Origin: Streptomyces sp. SKN60
Lineage (GTDB): Bacteria > Actinomycetota > Actinomycetes > Streptomycetales > Streptomycetaceae
Assembly: GCF_026236535.1 (NCBI RefSeq)
Contig: NZ_JAHTMW010000010.1
Span: forward strand, 124,001 to 188,000
Reading direction: 5' to 3'
DNA: 64,000 bases
Both the position numbers and the translations under genes were made by a program. Below, in pieces: positions 1 through 8,246 of the stretch. Numbering within the stretch: position 1 is the stretch's first letter; every line of letters starts with the position of its first letter. The notes beneath the pieces are model-generated. The model saw nothing but the letters and a program-made list of their open reading frames with translations. It was not told the origin of the DNA and did not search any database.

Positions 1-21
1 CTCGGCCTTGGCAATCGCCAT
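1..21 (-). CDS. Start of a WYL-domain (PafB-like) regulator, cut by the window edge
   Basis: Only the first seven codons are inside the window. Read on the minus strand they give Met-Ala-Ile-Ala-Lys-Ala-Glu. That is how actinobacterial PafB-type WYL-domain proteins usually begin, and in actinomycetes pafB and pafC lie just downstream of pafA and FKBP genes, as here. PafB and PafC form a transcriptional activator of the DNA-damage response despite their name. The call rests on seven residues plus position; the rest of the gene lies to the left. Confidence 0.55.
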
Positions 22-114
22 CGACGCCCCGCACCCTCTTCTGCCGGATTGACTTCTCGGACGTCCGACCGTACCGCCCCGCGGTGTCCGGGCAAAAGCC
101 GGGCCGGAACGCGA

Positions 115-142
115 AGGGCCCCCGCCGGGAGGCGGGGGCCCT
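115..142 (-). terminator. Hairpin terminator after the small FKBP gene
   Basis: A perfect 12-bp inverted repeat (115-126 and 131-142) with a GGGA loop starts 29 bases past the stop of the small FKBP gene. It has no U-tract, which is common for Streptomyces terminators. It separates that gene from the pafB-like gene. Confidence 0.8.
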
Positions 143-171
143 CGATGCCGTACAGGCGATCGGAGCGGGTC

Positions 172-546
172 CTAGCGGACGGCCACCAGGTCGCAGACGA
201 AGATCAGCGTCTCGTTGGGGCCGATCTTGCCGCCGGCGCCGCGCTCGCCGTACGCCAGGTGCGGCGGGATGACCAGCTGGCGGCGACCGCCGACCTTCAT
301 GCCCTGCACGCCCTGGTCCCAGCCGGGGATGACCTGGCCGACACCGAGCTGGAACGGCAGCGGGGCACCGCGGTTCCAGGAGGCGTCGAACTCCTCGCCG
401 GACTCGAAGGACACACCCACGTAGTGGACCAGGATGTTGTCCCCGGCCTTGGCGACGGCGCCGTCGCCCTCCCAGATGTCCTTGATCTCCAGGTCGGCCG
501 GCGGCTCGCCGCCCGGGAAGTCGACCTCGGGCTTCTCGATGCTCAC
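172..546 (-). CDS. FKBP-type peptidyl-prolyl cis-trans isomerase, cytoplasmic
   Basis: This 124-residue protein is a single FKBP domain that catalyses cis-trans isomerisation of prolyl bonds. The FKBP core is clear: VHYVG near residue 40, GQVIPGWDQGVQGM near 70, and AYGERG near 100, which supply the aromatic and Asp residues of the ligand pocket. There is no signal peptide, so it should be cytoplasmic. The start is a GTG preceded by GAGGAG. It lies downstream of a secreted double-FKBP gene on the same strand. Confidence 0.93.
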   Translation of the reverse strand: MSIEKPEVDFPGGEPPADLEIKDIWEGDGAVAKAGDNILVHYVGVSFESGEEFDASWNRGAPLPFQLGVGQVIPGWDQGVQGMKVGGRRQLVIPPHLAYGERGAGGKIGPNETLIFVCDLVAVR

Positions 547-633
547 TGCAGTGTGCTCCTCGTTACCGATGAACCGCGCGGACGATGGCCCGCGCGACCG
601 GGACAGTCTTTCATCCCCTGTGACGCTCCGGGG

Positions 634-1572
634 TCAGACCTTCGCCAGGATGTCGACGGCGAAGACCAGCGTGGAGTTCTTCGGGATGCCCTGCTTCTCC
701 TGGTCGCCGAAGGCCTCCGACGGCGGCGCCACGATCAGGATCCGGCTGCCGACCTTCTTGCCGGCGATGCCGTCCTTCAGGCCCTTCAGGGTGAGCTGGC
801 CGAGCGGGAAGTTGGCCGGCTTGCCCATGGTGTACGTCGAGTCGAAGACCTTGCCGTCCTTCCACAGGGCGGCGACGTAGTTCACGACGACCGTGTCCGT
901 GTCCTTGACGACCTCGCCCTTGGACTCGAGCACGTAGTTGGAGACCAGCTTGGTCGGCGGGTCGACCTTGGGCACGGTCAGCGAGGGCTGCTTGCCGTCG
1001 GTGTTGACGCCCACCTTCGGCAGGTCCTTGTTGTCCTGCGCCACCTCGGTGCCGCTGGCGGACTTCGGGATGGTCACCGCCTTGAGGATGTCGACCACGA
1101 AGACGAGCGTCGCGTTCGCCTTGATGTCGCCCTGGCCCTGCGCCCCGTAACCGAGCTCCGGCGGAATGCCGATCTCGACGCGGCTGCCGACCTTCTGGCC
1201 CTCCAGGCCCTTCTCCCAGCCCTGGATGACCTGGCCCTCGCCGAGCGTCACCGAGAACGGCTGCTTCCGGTCGAAGCTGTTGTCGAAGGGGGTGGCCTCG
1301 TCCCACTCCTGACCGAGGTAGTTCACCGAGAGCGCGTCGCCCTTCTTGGTGACCGCTCCGTCGCCCTCGCTGATCACGTTGACCTTGAGGGACTTGGGCG
1401 GGTCGCCCACGCCCTTCGAGAGGGTCGGCTTCTCGCCGAACTTCTCCCCCGCGGTGATGGCGGGAAGCCCGTTCTTCATCGAACCGGAATCGGAGCCCTT
1501 GTCGTCGCTGCCGCAGGCCGCTGTGGTGAGCAGCAGAAGCGGGACGACGAGCAGGCCGGCAAGTCGGCGCAC
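634..1572 (-). CDS. Secreted lipoprotein with two FKBP domains
   Basis: A 312-residue exported peptidyl-prolyl isomerase. The N-terminus has Arg-Arg, a hydrophobic stretch and the lipobox LTTAAC, so the mature protein should be lipid-anchored at Cys outside the membrane. Two FKBP repeats follow. The first is well conserved (VNYLG, GQVIQGWEKGLEGQ, LGYGAQG). The second is more diverged: GQLTLKGLKDGI replaces the usual VIPGW, so its catalysis may be weak. The chosen GTG start is the one that leaves a proper signal peptide, with GAGG upstream. It probably helps fold proteins outside the membrane. Confidence 0.9.
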   Translation of the reverse strand: MRRLAGLLVVPLLLLTTAACGSDDKGSDSGSMKNGLPAITAGEKFGEKPTLSKGVGDPPKSLKVNVISEGDGAVTKKGDALSVNYLGQEWDEATPFDNSFDRKQPFSVTLGEGQVIQGWEKGLEGQKVGSRVEIGIPPELGYGAQGQGDIKANATLVFVVDILKAVTIPKSASGTEVAQDNKDLPKVGVNTDGKQPSLTVPKVDPPTKLVSNYVLESKGEVVKDTDTVVVNYVAALWKDGKVFDSTYTMGKPANFPLGQLTLKGLKDGIAGKKVGSRILIVAPPSEAFGDQEKQGIPKNSTLVFAVDILAKV

Positions 1573-1634
1573 TAGTTCCTCAGATCTCAGACGGCACAGT
1601 AGTTGTCCCGACACTCTAGGGGACCGCCCTGTGA

Positions 1635-1675
1635 TGCACTCGGCCCCGCACGCCTGGCGTGCGGGGCCGAGTGCA
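1635..1675 (-). terminator. Strong hairpin terminator after pafA
   Basis: A perfect 20-bp inverted repeat (1635-1654 and 1656-1675) lies 16 bases past the pafA stop. It is long enough to end transcription without a U-tract and separates pafA from the FKBP lipoprotein gene. Confidence 0.85.
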
Positions 1676-1691
1676 CGGACCGCCGTGCGTC

Positions 1692-3053
1692 CTACATTCC
1701 GGCGATCAGCTTTTCCACCCGGTCGTCGACCGAACGGAACGGGTCCTTGCACAACACGGTGCGCTGCGCCTGGTCGTTGAGCTTGAGGTGGACCCAGTCG
1801 ACGGTGAAGTCCCGGCGCTGCTCCTGGGCGCGGCGGATGAAGTCGCCGCGGAGCCGGGCGCGGGTGGTCTGCGGGGGCACCGACTTGCCCTCGAAGATCT
1901 TCACGTCGTTGCACACCCGGGCCGCCTGGCCGTTCTTCTGGAGCAGGTAGTACAGGCCGCGGCGGCGGTGGATGTCGTGGTACGCGAGGTCTATCTGCGC
2001 GACCCGCGGGTGCGACATGGTCATGTTGTGCTTGGCCCGGTAGCGCTCGATGAGCTTGTACTTCATGACCCAGTCGATCTCGGTCTCGATGCGCTCGAGC
2101 TGCTCCTGCTCGATGGCGTCGAGCGTACGGCCCCAGAGCTCCAGGACCTGGGCGACGACGCCGCTGCGGATGCCGCGGCGGTCGACGAAGTCGGCGGCCT
2201 TCTCGTAGTACTCCCGCTGGACCTCCAGGGCGGAGGCCTCGCGGCCGCTGGCGAGCCGGACCTTGCGCTGGCCGGTGATGTCGTGGCTGACCTCGCGGAT
2301 GGCCCGGATCGGGTTCTCCAGGGTGAGGTCGCGCATCACGGTGCCCGCCTCGATCATGCGCAGCACGAGGTCGGTGGCACCGACCTTGAGCAGCATGGTC
2401 GTCTCGGACATGTTCGAGTCGCCGACGATGACATGGAGCCGGCGGTAGCGCTCGGCGTCCGCGTGCGGCTCGTCTCGGGTGTTGATGATGGGGCGCGAGC
2501 GGGTGGTGGCGGAGCTGACGCCCTCCCAGATGTGCTCGGCACGCTGGGAGACGCAGTAGACGGCGCCGCGCGGGGTCTGCAGCACCTTCCCCGCACCGCA
2601 GATGAGCTGGCGGGTGACGAGGAACGGAATGAGGATGTCCGCGAGCCGGGAGAACTCCCCGTGGCGGGCCACCAGATAGTTCTCGTGGCAGCCGTAGGAG
2701 TTTCCGGCGGAGTCGGTGTTGTTCTTGAACAGATAGACGTCGCCCGCGATTCCCTCCTCGTGCAGGCGGCGTTCCGCGTCGACGAGGAGACCTTCGAGAA
2801 TGCGCTCTCCGGCCTTGTCGTGGGTGACCAGTTCGACCACGTTGTCGCATTCGGGAGTTGCGTATTCCGGATGCGAACCCACGTCAAGGTACAGGCGGGC
2901 GCCGTTCCGCAGGAAGACATTGCTGCTGCGGCCCCATGACACGACACGGCGGAAGAGGTAGCGCGCCACTTCGTCAGGAGACAGTCGGCGCTGTCCCCTG
3001 AACGTGCACGTGACGCCGTACTCGTTCTCCAGCCCGAAAATGCGGCGGTCCAT
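1692..3053 (-). CDS. pafA: PafA, Pup--protein ligase
   Basis: PafA attaches the C-terminal glutamate of Pup to substrate lysines through a gamma-glutamyl phosphate made with ATP. At 453 residues it has the family's usual length. The glutamine-synthetase-like fold is marked by FGLENEYG at the N-terminus, LYLDVGSHPEYATPE with the presumed catalytic Asp57, and KNNTDSAGNSYGCHENY. The loop that marks Dop, its deamidase paralogue further right, is absent. It starts with ATG, nine bases after the MFS gene stop on the same strand, so the two may be cotranscribed. It is separated from prcA/prcB by two genes. Confidence 0.98.
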   Translation of the reverse strand: MDRRIFGLENEYGVTCTFRGQRRLSPDEVARYLFRRVVSWGRSSNVFLRNGARLYLDVGSHPEYATPECDNVVELVTHDKAGERILEGLLVDAERRLHEEGIAGDVYLFKNNTDSAGNSYGCHENYLVARHGEFSRLADILIPFLVTRQLICGAGKVLQTPRGAVYCVSQRAEHIWEGVSSATTRSRPIINTRDEPHADAERYRRLHVIVGDSNMSETTMLLKVGATDLVLRMIEAGTVMRDLTLENPIRAIREVSHDITGQRKVRLASGREASALEVQREYYEKAADFVDRRGIRSGVVAQVLELWGRTLDAIEQEQLERIETEIDWVMKYKLIERYRAKHNMTMSHPRVAQIDLAYHDIHRRRGLYYLLQKNGQAARVCNDVKIFEGKSVPPQTTRARLRGDFIRRAQEQRRDFTVDWVHLKLNDQAQRTVLCKDPFRSVDDRVEKLIAGM

Positions 3054-3062
3054 GTCTGAACA

Positions 3063-4400
3063 TTACGCCTGAAGCCCTGAGCTGAAACCGGGTTCGGCCG
3101 CCCCGTTTCGATCATTTTCCGATGAGTGCGGGTTGTTTTCGGCCCGGGCGCCGCCGGGGCCGGTGCCCTGGGCGGCCCCGCTGACGGCGTGTCGCGGGCG
3201 CGGCGCGGACTCGGGCCCCAGCACCCGGCCGGTGGCCAGGAGGACCAGGAAGGCGACGAAGCCGCCGATGCCGGCCACCGCGAAACCGGCCGGGGTCCCG
3301 AAGAGTTCGACGGCGGGTCCGGAGACGGCGGAGCCGAGGGCGGCGCCGACGCCGAAGGTGGTGACGAGCCAGGAGAAGGCCTCGGTGACGGTGCCGGCCG
3401 GGGCGTGCCGGTCGACCACGATGAAGGCGCAGGCGATGGCGGGCGCCAGGAAGACGCCGGCGAGCGCGGCGAGCGCGGTCATGGCGACCGGGCCGGGTAC
3501 GAGGAGCAGCGGCAGGTAGCCCAGGGCGAGCAGCAGCACCAGGACCCGCAGCCGCCGCTCGGGCGCACCGGCCCACTGGCGGGCGCCGTAGGCGATGCCG
3601 CCGACCAGGGCGCCCAGACCGAGGGCGGCCATCAGCCAGCCGTACACGGCCTCGTTGCCGCGGTCGTCGGCGTAGGCGACGGCGGCCACGGTGATGGAGC
3701 CGAGGGCGAGGCCGACGAAGAAGAACGAGCCGAGCAGCGCGAGGAGGCCCGGCGAGCGCAGGGCGCCCAGCCAGTGCGCCTCGCGGGGCGCGGAGCGCCA
3801 GGCCCGGGAGGGCTTGGAGACCACCACGGACAGGGCGCCGAGGACGCCGAGCAGATTGATCACGAGCAGCGCGGCGGCGGGCGACCACAGCGCGACGAGC
3901 AGCGTGAGCAGCAGCGGCCCGACGGTGAACATCACCTCCTGGGCGACGGCGTCCAGGGCGTACGCGCGGTGCACCCGGTCCTCACGGCCGAGCACGCTCG
4001 GCCACAGGGCGCGCAGCCCGCCTTCGAGCGGCGGGGTGAAGAGGCCGGCGACCAGGACGGCGGCGTACGCGAGGAGGAGGTTGCCGATGCCGGTGACGGC
4101 GAGGGCGGCCATGCCCAGGGCGGAGATCACGGCGGCGGGCAGCTGCACGCGCGGCTGCCCCTTGAGGTCGACGGCGCGGCCGAGGAGCGGCTGGCCGACG
4201 GCGGTGGCCAGGCCGTAGGCGGCGATGAGGCCGCCGGCCAGGCTGTAGCTGCCGCCCTCGGCGCGGGTGAAGACGGTGATGGCGACCGGGCCGGTGCCGT
4301 TGGGGAGGCGGCCGACGAGGGTGCCGACGAGCAGCCGCGCGGCGTGGGGCGCGCGCAGGATGTCGAGATAGCCGCCGTTCGCCGGGGCAGCGCCGGCCAT
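3063..4400 (-). CDS. MFS transporter, probable exporter
   Basis: A 445-residue membrane protein with about twelve hydrophobic segments and a short basic loop between early helices, as in the major facilitator superfamily. The C-terminal 50 residues are polar and probably cytoplasmic. The substrate cannot be read from the sequence. The gene is transcribed away from a LacI-type regulator with only 124 bases between the starts, and an inverted repeat lies in that gap. The regulator therefore probably controls it. The ATG is preceded by GGGGAG. Confidence 0.88.
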   Translation of the reverse strand: MAGAAPANGGYLDILRAPHAARLLVGTLVGRLPNGTGPVAITVFTRAEGGSYSLAGGLIAAYGLATAVGQPLLGRAVDLKGQPRVQLPAAVISALGMAALAVTGIGNLLLAYAAVLVAGLFTPPLEGGLRALWPSVLGREDRVHRAYALDAVAQEVMFTVGPLLLTLLVALWSPAAALLVINLLGVLGALSVVVSKPSRAWRSAPREAHWLGALRSPGLLALLGSFFFVGLALGSITVAAVAYADDRGNEAVYGWLMAALGLGALVGGIAYGARQWAGAPERRLRVLVLLLALGYLPLLLVPGPVAMTALAALAGVFLAPAIACAFIVVDRHAPAGTVTEAFSWLVTTFGVGAALGSAVSGPAVELFGTPAGFAVAGIGGFVAFLVLLATGRVLGPESAPRPRHAVSGAAQGTGPGGARAENNPHSSENDRNGAAEPGFSSGLQA

Positions 4401-4436
4401 GTTGGTCTCCCCTCCCGGGGCATCCGCCCGAGGTTT

Positions 4437-4463
4437 TACGTATAACTCTCGCCGTCATACGTA
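4437..4463. promoter_or_regulatory. Candidate operator between the MFS and LacI-type genes
   Basis: TACGTAT (4437-4443) and its exact complement ATACGTA (4457-4463) form an inverted repeat with a 13-base spacer, in an AT-rich patch of the divergent promoter region. The position suits a LacI dimer controlling both genes. Binding is inferred. Confidence 0.5.
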
Positions 4464-4524
4464 CCATGTCGGGAGCACGCCGGTCCACCCCGCGTGCCGG
4501 ACCGTCCCCGACCCGGAGGCTCCA

Positions 4525-5544
4525 GTGCACACGCCGGAACAGCCCGCCGCCACTCGGCCCACCAGCCGGGACGTCGCCCGGGCGGCCGGGGTCTCCCAGG
4601 CCACCGTCTCCCTGGTGCTCGGCGACAAATGGCGCGGCCGGGTCTCCGAGCCCACCGCCGCCGCCGTCCGCGAGGCCGCCGCCGCACTCGGCTACCGCCC
4701 CAACCTCGCCGCCCGCAACCTGCGCCTCGGCCGCACCCGGACCGCGCTCCTCGTCGTCCCCGCGCTCACCAACGAGTTCTTCGCCCGCGTCTACACCGGC
4801 GCCGCCACCGTGGCCGCCCGGCACGGCTTCGGCGTCGTGCTCTACCCCTCCCCCGACGGCGTCGGCCCGGCCCGCGACCCCTTCGCCTCCGCCCGCGCCG
4901 CCCTCGACGGGGTCATCGCCTCCTCCATGGCCACCGACGCCCTCAAGGCCTTCGGCGGCACCGACCTGCCCCTCGTCATGCTGGACAGCGACCCCGCCGG
5001 CGGCGGCGCCGCGGCCCACGTCAACCTCGACATCGCCGACGGCATGCGCCAGGCCGCCGGCCACCTCCTCGCCCTCGGCCACCGGCGCTTCCTGCACCTG
5101 GCCTCGGCCGTGCCCTCCTGGACCTTCGACGTGCGCGCCGAAGCCCTCGCCGACGCGCTGGCCGGTGCCTCGGTGACGCCGGTACGGGCGCCCCTGGACG
5201 TCCAGGGGGCCCGCAGAGCCGTCGAGCGCGCTCTCGCCGGCCCGGGGCCCCGCCCCACCGCGATCGTCTGCGACGACGACATCCTGGCCGCCGGCGCCTG
5301 CAAGGCCGCCCGGCGGCTCGGCCTGCGGGTGCCGGAGGACCTCTCCGTGACCGGCTTCGACGACCTGGCCCTTGCCACCGCCGTCGAACCCGAGCTGACC
5401 ACGGTCTCCCTGCCCGCCGAGCGCATCGGCGAGCGCGGCATGGCCGCCCTGCTCGCCGTCCTGGACGGCCGCGAGCCGGAGCACGGCGACCTCCCGGTCA
5501 TTCTCACCGTGCGCGGCTCCACCGGGCCCGCACCGGCCGCCTGA
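4525..5544 (+). CDS. LacI-family transcriptional regulator
   Basis: A 339-residue repressor. The LacI helix-turn-helix is at residues 10-35 (SRDVARAAGVSQATVSLVL) and the hinge helix at about 50-62 (YRPNLAARNLR). A periplasmic-binding-protein-like effector domain follows, ending with the family motif VTGFDDLALATAVEPELTTV. The effector is likely a sugar or related molecule but cannot be named. I chose the GTG at 4525 because GGAGG sits five bases upstream and it places the helix-turn-helix at the N-terminus. It is divergent from the MFS gene and probably represses it and itself. Confidence 0.92.
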   Translation: MHTPEQPAATRPTSRDVARAAGVSQATVSLVLGDKWRGRVSEPTAAAVREAAAALGYRPNLAARNLRLGRTRTALLVVPALTNEFFARVYTGAATVAARHGFGVVLYPSPDGVGPARDPFASARAALDGVIASSMATDALKAFGGTDLPLVMLDSDPAGGGAAAHVNLDIADGMRQAAGHLLALGHRRFLHLASAVPSWTFDVRAEALADALAGASVTPVRAPLDVQGARRAVERALAGPGPRPTAIVCDDDILAAGACKAARRLGLRVPEDLSVTGFDDLALATAVEPELTTVSLPAERIGERGMAALLAVLDGREPEHGDLPVILTVRGSTGPAPAA

Positions 5545-5580
5545 GCCCCGCTCCGCCCCCAGTCCCGTACCGCCGTACGA

Positions 5581-5626
5581 CGAGGGCCCCGGCGCCGTAC
5601 GCGTACGTACGGTCCCGGGGCCCTCG
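5581..5626. terminator. Bidirectional terminator between the LacI-type gene and prcA
   Basis: Twelve-base arms (5581-5592 and 5615-5626) pair perfectly, with further pairing in the loop. It lies between two convergent genes and can serve both. Confidence 0.8.
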
Positions 5627-5642
5627 CCCGTGCCGGTGCGGC

Positions 5643-6404
5643 CTACTCCTCCGTGGCCTCCTCGGCCTCGTCGGACGGGTCGTCCGTCTTGGCCACGGCC
5701 GCGTCGTCCGCCTCCAGGAGGCGCTTCAGCTGCCGGCCGACGATCCGCTTGAACTTGCGCTGCTGCGGGCGGGTGCGGTCCAGGACCGCCACCTCCAGGC
5801 GCTCCGCGGGGATCTCCCGCTCACCGCCGTTGGTGTCCCGGGACAGCGCCTGCACGGCCAGCTTCAGGGCCTCCGCGAGCGACATCCCGTCCCGGTGCCG
5901 CTGGTCCAGGAAGGAGCTGATCTGCTCCGCGTTGCCGCCGACCGCGACCGAGCCGTGCTCGTCGACGATCGAGCCGTCGTGCGGCAGCCGGTAGATCTGG
6001 TCGCCCTCCGGCTCCCCGCCGACCTCGGCGACGACCAGCTCCACCTCGTAGGGCTTCTCCCCCGCACTGGAGAAGATGGTGCCGAGCGTCTGCGCGTAGA
6101 CGTTGGCCAGACCGCGGGCGGTGACGTCGTCCCGGTCGTAGGTGTAGCCGCGCAGATCGGCGTAGCGCACGCCGCCGATCCGCAGGTTCTCGTACTCGTT
6201 GTACTTGCCGGCGGCGGCGAAGCCGATCCGGTCGTAGATCTCGCTGAACTTGTGCAGGGCGCGGGACGGGTTCTCGCCGACGAAGACGATGCCGTCGGCG
6301 TACTGGAGGACGACGAGGCTGCGGCCTCGGGCGATGCCCTTGCGGGCGTACTCGGCCCGGTCGGCCATGGCCTGCTGAGGTGAGACATAGAACGGCGTGG
6401 ACAC
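5643..6404 (-). CDS. prcA: Proteasome alpha subunit
   Basis: PrcA (253 residues) forms the outer heptameric rings of the 20S proteasome. It gates the pore and receives the C-termini of the Arc ATPase. The N-terminus (FYVSPQQAMADRAEYARKGIARG) is the actinobacterial alpha-subunit gate segment. The body has the Ntn-hydrolase fold without an N-terminal threonine nucleophile, and the acidic, Ala/Glu-rich tail is typical. It starts with GTG 55 bases after prcB, so the pair should be one transcript. The gene ends at a terminator shared with the convergent LacI-type gene. Confidence 0.98.
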   Translation of the reverse strand: MSTPFYVSPQQAMADRAEYARKGIARGRSLVVLQYADGIVFVGENPSRALHKFSEIYDRIGFAAAGKYNEYENLRIGGVRYADLRGYTYDRDDVTARGLANVYAQTLGTIFSSAGEKPYEVELVVAEVGGEPEGDQIYRLPHDGSIVDEHGSVAVGGNAEQISSFLDQRHRDGMSLAEALKLAVQALSRDTNGGEREIPAERLEVAVLDRTRPQQRKFKRIVGRQLKRLLEADDAAVAKTDDPSDEAEEATEE

Positions 6405-6459
6405 CGGCTACCGTCCCTTTCTTCCGGTCTGAAGGGCTGCTACGGGGTCGATGAGCGGG

Positions 6460-7299
6460 TCAGAGCAGGGCGGCACGCGGCCCGTCGGGCTGCTCCAGAC
6501 GCCGCTCGGTGACCGACCGGGCCAGGTCCGAGGACTCGGCCTCGGTGAGCCTGCGGAAGCCCTCTTCGGTGATGACGGTGACGATCGGGAAGATCCTGCG
6601 GGCCAGGTCCGGGCCGCCGGTCGCCGAGTCGTCGTCCGCGGCGTCGTACAGCGCCTGGACGACGAGGGTGGTGGCCTGCTGCTCGGTCAGGTCGTCCCGG
6701 TAGAGCTTCTTCATCGACCCGCGCGCGAAGATCGAGCCCGAGCCGGTGGCGGCGTAGCCGTGCTCCTCGGAGCGGCCGCCGGTGACGTCGTAGGAGAAGA
6801 TCCGGCCCTTCTCCTTGCCCTCGTCCCAGCCGGCGAAGAGCGGGACGACGGCGAGGCCCTGCATCGCCATGCCGAGGTTGCTGCGGATCATCGTGGACAG
6901 GCGGTTCGCCTTGCCCTCCAGGGAGAGCGTCGCGCCCTCCACCTTCTCGAAGTGCTCCAGCTCCAGCTGGAACAGCTTCACCATCTCCACGGCCAGGCCG
7001 GCGGTGCCGGCGATGCCGACCGCGGAGTACTCGTCGGCCGGGAACACCTTCTCGATGTCCCGCTGCGCGATCATGTTCCCCATGGTCGCCCGCCGGTCAC
7101 CGGCGAGCACCACGCCCCCGGGGAACGTGGCGGCGACGATGGTCGTACCGTGCGGCGCCTCGACGATCCCCTCCGGCAGCTTCCGGTTGCCCGGGAGCAT
7201 CTCCGGCGAGTGGTCGGCCAGGAAGTCCATGAAGGACGACGAGCCCGGCGTCAGGAAGGCCGCCGGCAGACGCCCGGTGCTACGAGTGTTCGCTTCCAC
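6460..7299 (-). CDS. prcB: Proteasome beta subunit (catalytic)
   Basis: PrcB (279 residues) forms the inner proteolytic rings. A propeptide of 51 residues is removed autocatalytically at Gly51/Thr52 (HGTTIVA), exposing Thr52 as the nucleophile. Downstream residues GDRRAT and the lysine-containing KVFPADEYSAVGIAGTAG segment match the active subunit. I place the start at the GTG at 7299 because GGAGGGATC lies directly upstream and the length then fits the family. That start sits inside the 3' end of the endonuclease-like gene (20-base overlap), so translation of the two is probably coupled. Confidence 0.97.
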   Translation of the reverse strand: MEANTRSTGRLPAAFLTPGSSSFMDFLADHSPEMLPGNRKLPEGIVEAPHGTTIVAATFPGGVVLAGDRRATMGNMIAQRDIEKVFPADEYSAVGIAGTAGLAVEMVKLFQLELEHFEKVEGATLSLEGKANRLSTMIRSNLGMAMQGLAVVPLFAGWDEGKEKGRIFSYDVTGGRSEEHGYAATGSGSIFARGSMKKLYRDDLTEQQATTLVVQALYDAADDDSATGGPDLARRIFPIVTVITEEGFRRLTEAESSDLARSVTERRLEQPDGPRAALL

Positions 7300-7870
7300 G
7301 CGATCCCTCCAGGTATGCGATGGCCCGTCGTATGCGGTCGGGGTCATCTCCCAACTTGCCGATGGCCGAATTGCAGTTGAAGCACAGTACGCCACGGACC
7401 CTACCCGTCTCGTGGCAGTGATCCACATGAACGGCCGGTGCCGTTTGGCAGATGAGGCAGAGGCCGCCTTGCGACGCGATCATTTCGTCGCGGTCTGCCT
7501 CCGTGAGGCCGTACGAGCGCTTGAGATGACCCGCCCTCCCGTCGATCGCCCGGCAGGCCTTGCACCGAATCGCCCGGCAGGCCTTGCACCGAGTGGACAG
7601 CCCATCCGATGCCGTCGCGTTGCGATGCCAGTCGGAGTGAGGCTTGATCACCCCACACCGCTGGCAATACTTGTGCCCATCCGGCACTTCCACCCGCGGA
7701 CGTACTCGCTGGCCCCGGGATATCTGCTTCTCGCGGTGGTAATCAGACATGCAGTCGCGGCATTCGCGTTGCAGGCCATCAAGATTCGACCGCTTGATGG
7801 CGAAGGATGTGCGTGGCTTCTCCTCACCGCACCGCGCACATCGCTTCACCCCACCACTTCCCAGCACCAC
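7280..7870 (-). CDS. Recombination endonuclease VII-like HNH/zinc protein inside the proteasome operon
   Basis: A 196-residue protein with several zinc knuckles (CARCGEEK, CRDC, CQRCG, CKAC) in the first half. An endonuclease VII-type core follows in the second half: LCLICQTAPAVHVDHCHETGRVRGVLCFNCN. The His-Asp-His-Cys-His and trailing Asn are the expected metal and catalytic residues, so nuclease activity is plausible. It starts with GTG 27 bases after pup and overlaps prcB by 20 bases. GC content is about 55-68% on the lines I counted, against roughly 72% in neighbours, hinting at a separate origin. A homologue sits at the same place in S. coelicolor as I recall. Its role in or beside the proteasome is unknown. 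Confidence 0.85.
   Translation of the reverse strand: MVLGSGGVKRCARCGEEKPRTSFAIKRSNLDGLQRECRDCMSDYHREKQISRGQRVRPRVEVPDGHKYCQRCGVIKPHSDWHRNATASDGLSTRCKACRAIRCKACRAIDGRAGHLKRSYGLTEADRDEMIASQGGLCLICQTAPAVHVDHCHETGRVRGVLCFNCNSAIGKLGDDPDRIRRAIAYLEGSRGSEHS
7545..7592 (-). repeat. Perfect 24-base tandem duplication inside the endonuclease-like gene
   Basis: Copies at 7545-7568 and 7569-7592 are identical and in frame. They duplicate the eight residues RCKACRAI, adding an extra Cys-x-x-Cys pair. Perfect identity suggests a recent replication-slippage event. Confidence 0.95.
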
Positions 7871-7897
7871 CCCCGCCTTTCACCTTCGATTCGAAGG

Positions 7898-8110
7898 CTA
7901 CTGGCCGCCCTTCTGAACGAAGCTTCGCACGAAGTCCTCGGCATTCTCCTCCAAGACGTCGTCGATTTCGTCCAGTACGGAGTCGACGTCGTCGCTCAGC
8001 TTCTCCTGGCGTTCCTTGAGGTCGGAGCTCGCCTCCGCCGTGGTCTCCTCGACCTCCTCGGTGGAACGCGTCGCCTTCTGCTGTCCGCCGCCGGTGTCCT
8101 TGGTCGCCAT
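7898..8110 (-). CDS. pup: Pup, prokaryotic ubiquitin-like protein
   Basis: A 70-residue, highly acidic and mostly disordered protein that tags substrates for the proteasome. The C-terminal half (LSDDVDSVLDEIDDVLEENAEDFVRSFVQKGG) is the Arc-binding segment that folds into a helix on contact. It ends in Gly-Gly-Gln, so the final glutamine must be deamidated by Dop before PafA can use it. The single lysine near the end (KGGQ) is conserved. ATG is preceded by GGTGAGG. It is the first gene of a pup - endonuclease-like - prcB - prcA run. Confidence 0.98.
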   Translation of the reverse strand: MATKDTGGGQQKATRSTEEVEETTAEASSDLKERQEKLSDDVDSVLDEIDDVLEENAEDFVRSFVQKGGQ

Positions 8111-8208
8111 AAACCTCACCCCGCTCGAATCTGCCCGCTCGTGTGGGTCTGTACAAGATCCGACCCTACAAGCCGGGACTGACATCGGCCCCGCAGTTTT
8201 CACAACGA

Positions 8209-8241
8209 CCGGGCACTGGTCTCATGATTCCCAGTGCCCGG
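8209..8241 (-). terminator. Hairpin terminator between dop and pup
   Basis: Eleven-base arms (8209-8219 and 8231-8241) pair perfectly, ending five bases past the dop stop. It suggests that dop and pup are separate transcripts, with a pup promoter in the remaining ~100 bases. Confidence 0.75.
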
Positions 8242-8246
8242 GCATT

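Noticed and set aside
7280..7870. A homing endonuclease inside an intron or intein
   Set aside because: pup and prcB on both sides are intact and not interrupted, and no intron or intein borders are visible.
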